DNA of 64,000 nucleotides from Salipaludibacillus daqingensis (lineage in GTDB: Bacteria; Bacillota; Bacilli; Bacillales; Salisediminibacteriaceae), in the NCBI RefSeq assembly GCF_029891575.1, contig NZ_JARZHF010000001.1, forward strand, positions 620,001 to 684,000, in the 5' to 3' direction. The translations under genes were made by a program, and so were the position numbers. Shown piece by piece: positions 45,303 through 53,065 of this stretch (its first letter is position 1; each line of letters opens with the position of its first letter). The notes below the pieces were generated by a model, which worked only from the letters and a program-made list of their open reading frames with translations, made no database searches and was not told the DNA's origin.

Positions 45303-46211
45303 TTATCCTCCTTCGAATAATTTTAATTGGTGACTAGGTAAGGTTTCTCCAAAAACCCCTTCGATATAGGAAGCCGCTTTCAAAAGTTTATGGACATCAA
45401 TCTCTGAGTTCATTCCCATTTCATGAAGCATAAACAGTAAATCTTCACTAGCAACATTACCACTCGCCCCTTTTGCATATGGACATCCCCCAAGCCCTCC
45501 AATAGAGCCATCATATATGGTTACCCCAGCTTGTAATCCAGCTAGAGCATTTGCTAATGCCATACCTCGTGTATCATGAAAATGAAGGGCAAATTTGCCG
45601 ATACCGAATTCCTTGTGTAACTCGGTCATGACAGACTTCACTTGTTTTGGATTGCCAATTCCGATCGTATCACCTAACGATATTTCATAAATACCCATGG
45701 ATAACAACTGATCACAAACCTTTTTCACTTCATCGATGGCAATATGCCCATCATAAGGACACCCAAACACCGTCGATACGTAACCTCTCGTTTTTTTGTT
45801 TGAAGAGCTTGCTTCATTCACAACTTCTTTTAAAACATCATAGGTTTCCGTAATAGATTTATTTATATTTTTTTGATTATGTGTTTCACTAGCAGACATG
45901 AAAACTGCAAACTCATCAGCATCTACTTTCAATGCTCGCTCAGCACCTTTGATATTTGGAACTAATGCAGCATAAGTTACGTCTTGGTTTCGTTTTATTT
46001 GGTTAAACACTTCTTCTGCATCTGCTAAGGCTGGAATCCATTTTGGATGGACAAACGAACTGACTTCAATATAGGAAACACCAGTTTGACTTAACAGATC
46101 AATCCATTCGACTTTTTTCTCCGTAGGAACGAAACGACTTTCATTTTGCAAACCATCTCTCGGTCCAACTTCTTTGAATGTTATCTGTTTTGGAAGATCC
46201 ATTGGAAGCAC
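45303..46211 (-). CDS. yngG: Hydroxymethylglutaryl-CoA lyase (YngG-like)
   Basis: Splits HMG-CoA into acetyl-CoA and acetoacetate; TIM-barrel enzyme of 302 residues. ITFKEVGPRDGLQNE is the first signature, SSFVHPKWIPALADAEEV follows, and GGLGGCPYAKGASGNVASED contains the catalytic cysteine (about residue 239). The metal-site histidines are in LHFHDTRGMALANAL. It lies 4 bases after the biotin carrier gene. This enzyme makes leucine degradation the most likely role of the whole operon. Confidence 0.95.
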   Translation of the reverse strand: MLPMDLPKQITFKEVGPRDGLQNESRFVPTEKKVEWIDLLSQTGVSYIEVSSFVHPKWIPALADAEEVFNQIKRNQDVTYAALVPNIKGAERALKVDADEFAVFMSASETHNQKNINKSITETYDVLKEVVNEASSSNKKTRGYVSTVFGCPYDGHIAIDEVKKVCDQLLSMGIYEISLGDTIGIGNPKQVKSVMTELHKEFGIGKFALHFHDTRGMALANALAGLQAGVTIYDGSIGGLGGCPYAKGASGNVASEDLLFMLHEMGMNSEIDVHKLLKAASYIEGVFGETLPSHQLKLFEGG

Positions 46212-46215
46212 CTAC

Positions 46216-46449
46216 TTATTTTGTTTTCAACGTTAATAAAACATCTTCTTCATTTACAAACGAACCTTCTTCTACGGATATTTCATCAACAATGCCTTCT
46301 TCTTCAGCTGAAATAGGAATTTCCATTTTCATCGATTCTAAAATGACCACTTCTTGGCCAACCTTCACTTCATCACCAGCGGCAACTTGAATTTTCCATA
46401 CATTACCTGCCATCGTTGTTTTTACTTGTTTCAATCTAATCGCCTCCAT
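46216..46449 (-). CDS. yngHB: Biotin carboxyl carrier protein (YngHB-like)
   Basis: A free-standing 77-residue biotinyl domain. The biotin attachment motif reads LESMKMEIPI, with Ser before Met-Lys-Met as in other YngHB proteins (classic carriers have AMKM). It supplies the carboxybiotin between the biotin carboxylase (46574) and the carboxyltransferase (42970). A 124-base gap separates it from the biotin carboxylase gene, the longest break in the operon. Confidence 0.92.
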   Translation of the reverse strand: MEAIRLKQVKTTMAGNVWKIQVAAGDEVKVGQEVVILESMKMEIPISAEEEGIVDEISVEEGSFVNEEDVLLTLKTK

Positions 46450-46573
46450 AAACTCTTATCATTAACATCATGTTTCCAACCTTTTTCATCCTAGTTTAAC
46501 TCCAAACGCTTAACAAGGACGGTTTCTTATCACTCAATAAGCTAAGTCGACAAAAGAGAGCGTTTACAATTCT

Positions 46574-47905
46574 CTATCTTTGTTGAACAAAATGAGTGGT
46601 AACTTTTCCATTTTTAAATCGATCATCTTCTAATGTGCTGACTAGCATCGGAATATTGGTTTTAATTCCTACTACCGTTGCCTTAGATAAACATTCTTTC
46701 ATTAAAGTAATACATCTGTCTCTCGATTCACCATAAGCAATGACTTTTCCAATCATTGGGTCGTAATAAGGCGTGACGATAGTTCCAGTACGAACGCCAA
46801 AATCATATCTTATTCCTTCCATTTCTGGAAAAGACCATTCACTAATCGTTCCTGGTGATGGGAAAAATGTCTTTGGATCTTCCGCATATATTCTCACTTC
46901 GATGGCATGACTAGATTTTCCTTCTGATCTTTTCTGTTCAGCGATTGGTTCCTTTTCAGCTAAACGAATCTGCCATTCAACAAGATCAATTCCTTCCGTT
47001 TCTTCTGTTACAGGATGCTCGACTTGAAGGCGTGTATTCATTTCTAAGAAATAGATATTTTCTTGCTCATCCACTAGAAATTCAACGGTACCCACATTTG
47101 TATAATTGAGCGCTTTCCCTGCTTTAATAGCTTCTTCAAGCAACGATTGATTTCCTCTATCGCTAAACTGATTTGGAGGCGCTTCTTCAATAATTTTTTG
47201 ATGACGTCGTTGAATGGAACAATCTCGACTGCCGAGTGCTATCAATTCTCCTTGATGATCTCCAGCAATTTGAGCTTCGATATGTCTCGGTTGTTCCACA
47301 TATTTCTCTAAAAATATTTGCGATGATCCAAAAAATGTTTCGGATTTTTTAACAACAGATTGGACGGCTTTCATAACCTCATCCTCATGTTCTACTTTTT
47401 GCATCCCAATTCCACCACCACCAGCAGCAGCTTTAACCATTATTGGAAATCCGATTTTCCGACTTGCTTTAATGACCGTTTCTTCTTCAATATTCGTTAA
47501 TGTGATCCCTGGTATAACAGGAACACCAGCTTTTTTCATCATCTCAATGGATTGAACTTTATCTCCCATTTGTTCAATTGCTTCAGGTGAAGGCCCGATA
47601 AAAGTCATCCCTAAATCAGATACTTTTCTAGCAAACCCTGCATTTTCTGATAAAAAACCATAACCAGGATGAATCGCATCCACTTCTGCTTTTTCAGCTA
47701 TCGCTAATATGTTTTGTTGATTTAAATAGCTTTCATTTACTCTTGCCCCGCCTACGAGATAACTTTCGTCGGCCATACCGACATGAATATGATCCTGATC
47801 TGCTTCAGAAAAAATCGCTACCGTTTTTATCCCTAATTCTTTACATGTTCGTATGATACGACACGCTATTTCACCGCGATTCGCAACTAAAATTTTCTTT
47901 ATCAT
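46574..47905 (-). CDS. yngH: Biotin carboxylase subunit (YngH-like)
   Basis: ATP-grasp enzyme of 443 residues that carboxylates biotin on the carrier protein. Motifs: KILVANRGEIACRIIRTCKELG, VKAAAGGGGIGMQ (ATP lid), EKYVEQPRHIEAQI, EEAPPNQF, and EMNTRLQVEHPVTEE near the active site. ATG 47905 has AAGGAGG 6 bases upstream; the frame begins at 47923. It is a lone biotin carboxylase subunit, without a fused carrier, matching the split arrangement of the yng cluster. Confidence 0.95.
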   Translation of the reverse strand: MIKKILVANRGEIACRIIRTCKELGIKTVAIFSEADQDHIHVGMADESYLVGGARVNESYLNQQNILAIAEKAEVDAIHPGYGFLSENAGFARKVSDLGMTFIGPSPEAIEQMGDKVQSIEMMKKAGVPVIPGITLTNIEEETVIKASRKIGFPIMVKAAAGGGGIGMQKVEHEDEVMKAVQSVVKKSETFFGSSQIFLEKYVEQPRHIEAQIAGDHQGELIALGSRDCSIQRRHQKIIEEAPPNQFSDRGNQSLLEEAIKAGKALNYTNVGTVEFLVDEQENIYFLEMNTRLQVEHPVTEETEGIDLVEWQIRLAEKEPIAEQKRSEGKSSHAIEVRIYAEDPKTFFPSPGTISEWSFPEMEGIRYDFGVRTGTIVTPYYDPMIGKVIAYGESRDRCITLMKECLSKATVVGIKTNIPMLVSTLEDDRFKNGKVTTHFVQQR

Positions 47906-47975
47906 AAAAAGCCTCCTTAGCATAAACGATTAAATTATAAATCAATTAGTATCTAAATCATTGCTTGCGTTTTAT

Positions 47976-49127
47976 TTAGGACTTCGGACAACCAATTTCC
48001 CGGGCAATGACCAACCTTTGAATTTCCGATGTTCCTTCCCCAATTTCCATCAGCTTTGCATCACGTAAATATCTCTCAATACTGTACTCTCTCATGTATC
48101 CATAGCCACCATGTATTTGTAACGATTGATTACACGCTCTTGTAGCAGTTTCTGATGCAAATAGTTTAGCCATCGCAGCTTCTTTTTTGAAAGGTTTTTT
48201 ATTATCTTTTAACCAAGCAGCTTTATAAATCATGTTGCTTGCTAACTCCAATTCCATTGCCATATCTGCTAATTTGAATTGAATAGCCTGAAAACTACCA
48301 ATTACTTTTCCAAACTGTTTTCGTTCCTGACTATATGCTAGCGCTGCTTCATAAGCTGCTCTTCCTATTCCTAACGCTAACGCAGCGATGGAAATTCTTC
48401 CTCCGTCTAATGTATACAAAAATTGATGAAATCCTTTATCAGCATCTCCTAATATATTTTCTTCAGGTACTTCCACATCTTCTAATACAAGTTCTGTTGT
48501 ATTTGACCCTTTTACACCCATTTTTTCGTATTCACTTCTAATTGTTAATCCCTTTGAATCTGTTGGAACAATAAAAGCTGAAATTTTCTTTTTACCTTTC
48601 TTATCTACTCCGTTTACCGCTGTTACAATGACGGTGCGAGCAAAACTAGTATTTGTAATCCAGCACTTCTCCCCATTGATGACATAGCGATCTCCTTTTA
48701 ATTCTGCTTTCGTTCTTGTTCCACCGGCATCAGAACCAGCATTTGGCTCTGTTAATCCAAATGCACCTAAACTCTCTCCTTTTGCAAGTGGTACAAGGTG
48801 TTCTTGCTTCTGTTTCTCGGTACCAAATGCATAAATTGGTGATGCACCTAACGAAACAGCCGCTGCATAGCTCAATCCAGTACTTCCGCATGCTTTTCCT
48901 ATCTCTTCGACAGCTAAAATGTAAGACATCGTGTCGCCACCTGATCCCCCATATTCTTCAGGAAAAGGGATTCCCATCAAACCTAACTCTCCCATTTTAT
49001 GAAACGTTTCTATTGGAAACTCTCCTGTTCTATCCACTTCTTCCGCTTTTGGAGCAATTTCCTTTGTAGCAAAATCACGTACCATATCTCTAATCATCCG
49101 TTGTTCCTTTGTAAATGAAAAATTCAT
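47976..49127 (-). CDS. yngJ: Acyl-CoA dehydrogenase (YngJ-like, short/branched chain)
   Basis: FAD enzyme, 383 residues, first gene of the operon. Motifs: GLTEPNAGSDAGGTRTKA, WITNTSFA, KQFGKVIGSFQAIQFKLADMA, QIHGGYGYMREYSIERYLRDA and IGEGTSEIQRLVIAREIG. The catalytic base is the glutamate of GEGTSE (about 364), the position used by short- and medium-chain enzymes. The place used by true isovaleryl-CoA dehydrogenases holds Gly (LDGGRISIAA). Isovaleryl-CoA is still the expected substrate from context, but butyryl- or 2-methylbutyryl-CoA are possible. ATG 49127 has GAGGAG at 7 bases. Confidence 0.9.
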   Translation of the reverse strand: MNFSFTKEQRMIRDMVRDFATKEIAPKAEEVDRTGEFPIETFHKMGELGLMGIPFPEEYGGSGGDTMSYILAVEEIGKACGSTGLSYAAAVSLGASPIYAFGTEKQKQEHLVPLAKGESLGAFGLTEPNAGSDAGGTRTKAELKGDRYVINGEKCWITNTSFARTVIVTAVNGVDKKGKKKISAFIVPTDSKGLTIRSEYEKMGVKGSNTTELVLEDVEVPEENILGDADKGFHQFLYTLDGGRISIAALALGIGRAAYEAALAYSQERKQFGKVIGSFQAIQFKLADMAMELELASNMIYKAAWLKDNKKPFKKEAAMAKLFASETATRACNQSLQIHGGYGYMREYSIERYLRDAKLMEIGEGTSEIQRLVIAREIGCPKS

Positions 49128-49148
49128 CTCAACACTCCTCTTCATTTG

Positions 49149-49164
49149 ATGTAAGGGTTTACAT
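49149..49164 (-). promoter_or_regulatory. cre-like palindrome before the catabolic operon
   Basis: ATGTAAACCCTTACAT (minus strand) is symmetrical in its outer six bases each side and matches the CcpA consensus except for one central base. It lies about 22 bases before the yngJ start and far downstream of the promoter, as in roadblock-type repression. Confidence 0.5.
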
Positions 49165-49345
49165 TATTAATTAAAAAAAAATTCTGTTCTTCCCGTCATG
49201 ATGAAAGATACTACTCTCCCTTCAGCCAATTAACATCTATTAGCTCGACGGCATCTGACCTGATAAAGTTCACATTTACAAAACCTTTGTTACCAGCCGA
49301 AGAGAATCTGACTGAGCATTCGTTCAGAATGATAACAAACCATTA
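49165..49345 (-). promoter_or_regulatory. Long, paired 5' leader of the catabolic operon
   Basis: Between the predicted transcription start and yngJ lies an untranslated leader. TTTGTTATC pairs with GGTAACAAA (9 bp, one G-T) enclosing TCTGA/TCAGA. Further on AGCTAAT pairs with ATTGGCT. It ends at a run of nine T on the minus strand. The leader is richer in G and C than its flanks. No known riboswitch class or T-box core was matched. Confidence 0.4.
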
Positions 49346-49351
49346 CTTATG

Positions 49352-49379
49352 ATTATAGATACTTAATTTTGAATTGTAA
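49352..49379 (-). promoter_or_regulatory. Sigma-A-like promoter of the catabolic operon
   Basis: On the minus strand TTACAA (49374-49379) and TATAAT (49352-49357) are spaced by 16 bases, within the accepted range. Transcription would begin near 49345. Confidence 0.5.
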
Positions 49380-49407
49380 ATATATTTCTAATATTTCTAA
49401 ATTTGTG

Positions 49408-49440
49408 AAAACATGCACAGCAAATAACTGTGCATGTTTT
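49408..49440 (-). terminator. Terminator after the nadBCA operon
   Basis: AAAACATGCACAG pairs perfectly with CTGTGCATGTTTT (13 bp, 7-base loop), about 100 bases past nadA. Confidence 0.8.
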
Positions 49441-49538
49441 CAGTAGACTTTTTATTCATTACTACTCTTACTAACTATCCGATTTTATAAGGTGTTTTAA
49501 ATTACACCTCCATTTTTTCACAAAAACCGAGGAATGAT

Positions 49539-50642
49539 TCAGATATGAAGCATTCGTTCAATCGCTCTTCTGGCATCCAAAGCAATTTTCTCGTCCACTT
49601 TAATTTGATTTGTTAGCCTCCCAGCAAACACTTCGTCTAACGCCCAACTAAAATGAGGTAAATCGATGCGATTCATCGTTAAACAAGGACACATTTCTGG
49701 ATTTAAAGAAGTAATCGATTGCTCTGGAAACGTTTTTTCTAATCTCTTTACTAAATTCATCTCTGTTCCTATCGACCATTTTGTTCCAGCAGGTGCCTTT
49801 TCCACTTGTTCGATAATGAATCTCGTGGATCCTGCTAAATCTGCTGCTTGCGTTACTTCCCAGGAACATTCTGGATGAACAAGAATTTTCCGTTCAGGAT
49901 CTTTTTCACGTAGCTGATTCACATGGTCCATCCGGAAATTTTCGTGCACAGAACAATGCCCTTTCCACAAAATCATCTTCACTTTTGATAAGTCTTCTGA
50001 CTCTTCAATTACTTCTTTTATTGGATTCCAGACGACCATTTCATCTAAAGGAATTCCTAAGTCATAAGCCGTATTCCGTCCTAAATGTTGATCAGGCAAG
50101 AAAAGAATTCGTTTTTTCTGGGAGAAAGCCCATTCCAACATCTTTTTAGCGTTAGAAGATGTAACTGTCGCTCCGCCATGTCGACCAACAAACGCTTTTA
50201 TATCTGCTGACGAATTGACATAGGTTAGTGGGATAATTGATTCACCAAATAAATCCGTTAAATGCGACCACGCCCGCTCTGTTTGTTGTTTATCTGCCAT
50301 GTCAGCCATCGAACAACCCGCTCTTAAATCAGGCAAAATCACCGATTGATTAGCATTCGTTAGAATATCCGCTGTTTCAGCCATAAAATGAACACCGCAA
50401 AAGACGATGAAAGACGATTGTTGATTGTTCGCTGATACTTGAGCTAATTGAAGAGAATCACCTGTTTCATCGGCAAATTGAATCACATCATCTTTTTGAT
50501 AATGATGACCTGGGATAAATAAATCTTTCCCTAACTGGCGTTTTCTTTCTCGTATTCTCTCGATTAACTCTTCATCACTCATTTGTTTATATGAATTTGG
50601 TAAATGTGGTTGTACAGCTTCGAATAAACCGGTTTTAAGCAT
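49539..50642 (-). CDS. nadA: NadA quinolinate synthase
   Basis: Condenses iminoaspartate with dihydroxyacetone phosphate to quinolinate, using a [4Fe-4S] cluster. The 367 residues carry IPGHHYQKDDVIQFADETGDSLQLAQ and the three cluster cysteines in VFCGVHFMAET (Cys82), WKGHCSVHENF and PEMCPCLTMNRIDLPH. The ATG at 50642 is preferred; the GTG at 50651 touches the binding site AAGGAAGG. It overlaps the end of nadC by 8 bases. Last gene of nadB-nadC-nadA. Confidence 0.96.
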   Translation of the reverse strand: MLKTGLFEAVQPHLPNSYKQMSDEELIERIRERKRQLGKDLFIPGHHYQKDDVIQFADETGDSLQLAQVSANNQQSSFIVFCGVHFMAETADILTNANQSVILPDLRAGCSMADMADKQQTERAWSHLTDLFGESIIPLTYVNSSADIKAFVGRHGGATVTSSNAKKMLEWAFSQKKRILFLPDQHLGRNTAYDLGIPLDEMVVWNPIKEVIEESEDLSKVKMILWKGHCSVHENFRMDHVNQLREKDPERKILVHPECSWEVTQAADLAGSTRFIIEQVEKAPAGTKWSIGTEMNLVKRLEKTFPEQSITSLNPEMCPCLTMNRIDLPHFSWALDEVFAGRLTNQIKVDEKIALDARRAIERMLHI

Positions 50643-51486
50643 GAGTCGCACCTTCCTTTAAAAGAATATCTAAACTAATATCTAATGATTGCGCGGAATG
50701 TGTTAAAGCCCCCATGGAAATAACATTTACACCCGTTGTTGCATAGTCACGAATCTGACTGACTGTCAATCCTCCAGAAATTTCAACTATAATATGAGAA
50801 GGAATCTCTTTGCACCATTTCGTAGCATCTTCGACAGAACAATTATCGAGCATGATAACGTCTGGTTCTTCAACGATCGCTTCTTTCAACTGCTCAAACG
50901 TTTCTACTTCCACCTCAATTTTCGTCATATGCCCGGTTACTTCTTTTACTTTTTGCAATGCTTTAGAAACTGAACCTGCTTTGGCAATATGATTATCTTT
51001 AATTAATACAGCATCATCAAGACCAAATCGATGGTTTTTCCCCCCACCACAGCGAACAGCATATTTTTCAAGCATGCGAAGTCCAGGAGTCGTTTTTCTC
51101 GTATCACTGATATAAACACCAGTTCCTTCTACTTCTTTTACCGCTTGCTTTGTTTTTGTAGCAATAGCAGACAGTCTTTGTACAAGATTAAGCACAACCC
51201 TTTCGGAGCTTAATAAGTCAACGATAGGACCAGAGACTTTGGCAATCACGTCCCCAACGTCGATCTCTTCCCCGTCGCGTTTCAATATATCGACAGTAAC
51301 CTCGGTTGAAAATAATTCATATGCTGCCAGAATGATTTGTTCCCCACAAAAAATACCTGTTTGTTTCGAAATAAAGACAGCTTCCGCTTGTTCATTTTCA
51401 AAAATAGCCTGAGAAGTGATGTCTCCAAATCCGATATCTTCTTGAAAAAAATCAGCCAACTGTTGTTTTAGCCGGTGTTTGTTCAT
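50635..51486 (-). CDS. nadC: NadC quinolinate phosphoribosyltransferase
   Basis: Converts quinolinate and PRPP to nicotinate mononucleotide and CO2. The 283-residue protein has FFQEDIGFGDITSQAIF, SDTRKTTPGLRMLEKYAVRCGGGKNHRFGLDDAVLIKDNH (the substrate-binding core) and EVEVETFEQLKEAI. ATG 51486 follows GGAGG by 7 bases; the frame extends to 51540. The nadB stop codon lies 35 bases inside nadC, so the genes overlap and are probably translationally linked. Confidence 0.96.
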   Translation of the reverse strand: MNKHRLKQQLADFFQEDIGFGDITSQAIFENEQAEAVFISKQTGIFCGEQIILAAYELFSTEVTVDILKRDGEEIDVGDVIAKVSGPIVDLLSSERVVLNLVQRLSAIATKTKQAVKEVEGTGVYISDTRKTTPGLRMLEKYAVRCGGGKNHRFGLDDAVLIKDNHIAKAGSVSKALQKVKEVTGHMTKIEVEVETFEQLKEAIVEEPDVIMLDNCSVEDATKWCKEIPSHIIVEISGGLTVSQIRDYATTGVNVISMGALTHSAQSLDISLDILLKEGATHA

Positions 51487-52975
51487 ACAGTTTCCTCCCC
51501 TTTTTCTCTTGTCTGAAGTGAGCTCCACAACTTGTTTCATTTGCTAAAGCAGCTTTTGCTGTTAGAAGGGAGGTTATCATCATGTTTGATATTTCCAACT
51601 CTTCTTTGCTCCAGTCATTTCGCGGTCGACACATCCAAACGTGTGTATCATATTTTTCAATCCATAAAATAAATTTTTGTAATGTTAATCCATTTCGAAC
51701 AACTCCTAATGCAACGGATACCCGCTTTTGAACCTCTTTTTTAGAAGGGACTTTCGGATGGTAAAGCTCCTTTCTCTTCCTATCCTTCATTTTAGGTTCT
51801 GATAATATCAAGTGATTTTTTGCGATCCATTCTCCTGTTCGTTCGCCAAATACAATGGCCTCAAGTAGAGAGTTACTTGCAAGCCGATTCGCTCCATGAA
51901 CGCCATTACAAGCGACTTCGCCTACGGCAAATAATTGAGAAATGGACGTTTGTCCATGTTCATTCGTTTTTATGCCTCCCATATGAAAGTGAGCACCAGG
52001 TCGAATTGGTATTTTTCCTTGCTTCCAATCGACACCTGCCGTTTCACATAACTGTGTAATTTGCGGGAATCGTTTAGAAAACTCTTTAATGGATGATATA
52101 TCTAAAAATAGCTGATCTCCTTGTTGGACATGTGAAAAAAGCTTTCTAGCTACTACATCTCGAGGCGCAAGTTCTTTTAATGGATGAACTTTATCCATTA
52201 CACGTTTTCCAAATTGATTGATCAACGTCGCTCCTTCTCCTCTTAATGCTTCGGAAGCTAATCCAACTGCTTTCCCTTGAGAAAAGATTAACGTTGGATG
52301 AAATTGAACATATTCCATGTTCATTAATTCCGCTCCTGCACGATGGGCAATCGCAATACCATCTCCGGTTATATGATGATCATTACTCGTTTCTTGGAAT
52401 AACCCTCCGATTCCACCAGTTGCTATGACTGTTTCGTTTGCATAAATCGTTGTCAATTTAGCATTATCATCTATAAATGTGGCCCCATAGCACGTTCCAT
52501 TTTCAACGATTAAATCAATCGCTGCATGGTTTTCTATAACCTCTGCTCGATTTTTCACAAGCTTCGAGAAAAATTCCATCGTTCTTTTACCTGTTTGATC
52601 TCCGCCTGCGTGAACAATTCTTCTCTGCCCGTGTGCCCCTTCTTGTGCAAAAATGACCTGTCCAGAAGCATCTTTATCGAAACACAACCCTTCGTTCATC
52701 CATTTTTTTAATCGGGTTGCTCCTTCTTTCACAAGAATGCTCACCATCTTGCGGTCATTAATTTCGCATCCTGCCTTCAACGTATCTATTTGATGAAGAA
52801 GTGGAGAGTCTGTTCTACCTAGTGCAGCAGCAATTCCCCCCTGCGCTTTCCATGAATTCCCTTCCTTCGTTGATCCTTTCATTACCATTGTTACTGTCAA
52901 ATGATCAGGGAGTTTTAATGCGCACATGATTGCCGCAAGACCTCCTCCAACAATCAAAACATCTATTTTTTTCAT
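51452..52975 (-). CDS. nadB: NadB L-aspartate oxidase
   Basis: FAD enzyme that oxidises aspartate to iminoaspartate, the first step of NAD synthesis; 507 residues. The N-terminus IDVLIVGGGLAAIMCALKLP binds FAD. WKAQGGIAAALG, AHGQRRIVHAGGDQTGK and ELMNMEYVQFHPTLIF are family signatures, and the C-terminus includes CNGVHGANRLASNSLLEAIVFGERTG. First gene of nadBCA, divergent from nifS across a 90-base region with a likely NiaR operator. Confidence 0.95.
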   Translation of the reverse strand: MKKIDVLIVGGGLAAIMCALKLPDHLTVTMVMKGSTKEGNSWKAQGGIAAALGRTDSPLLHQIDTLKAGCEINDRKMVSILVKEGATRLKKWMNEGLCFDKDASGQVIFAQEGAHGQRRIVHAGGDQTGKRTMEFFSKLVKNRAEVIENHAAIDLIVENGTCYGATFIDDNAKLTTIYANETVIATGGIGGLFQETSNDHHITGDGIAIAHRAGAELMNMEYVQFHPTLIFSQGKAVGLASEALRGEGATLINQFGKRVMDKVHPLKELAPRDVVARKLFSHVQQGDQLFLDISSIKEFSKRFPQITQLCETAGVDWKQGKIPIRPGAHFHMGGIKTNEHGQTSISQLFAVGEVACNGVHGANRLASNSLLEAIVFGERTGEWIAKNHLILSEPKMKDRKRKELYHPKVPSKKEVQKRVSVALGVVRNGLTLQKFILWIEKYDTHVWMCRPRNDWSKEELEISNMMITSLLTAKAALANETSCGAHFRQEKKGRKLYEQTPAKTTVG

Positions 52976-52990
52976 TATCCCACCTGCAAT

Positions 52991-53022
52991 CTTTACATCT
53001 GTCTTGACACCTATGTTTACAT
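52991..53022. promoter_or_regulatory. Probable NiaR (NadR) operator between nadB and nifS
   Basis: This 90-base divergent region has repeated TTTACAT (52992-52998 and 53016-53022) around TGTCTTGACACCTATG, which contains TGTC..GACA. NiaR repressors of Bacillaceae bind TGACA-rich sites between nadB and nifS in response to nicotinic acid, and niaR is two genes away. The precise site boundaries are inferred. Confidence 0.55.
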
Positions 53023-53065
53023 AAAATTAAACTAATGACAAGACATTTATGAAAGAGGGATTTTC

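Larger units (their letters stand above)
49128..49538. other. Gap of 411 bases between nadA and the catabolic operon
   Basis: From right to left it holds the nad terminator, a sigma-A-like promoter facing left, a leader of about 180 bases with paired segments, a nine-T tract and a cre-like palindrome just before yngJ. Each is listed separately. No coding frame with a binding site was found. Confidence 0.7.

Noticed and set aside
49165-49345. Named riboswitch or T-box in the leader of the catabolic operon
   Set aside because: I compared it by eye with the T-box, SAM, TPP, FMN, lysine, glycine and ydaO core motifs and found no match, so only a generic leader is annotated.
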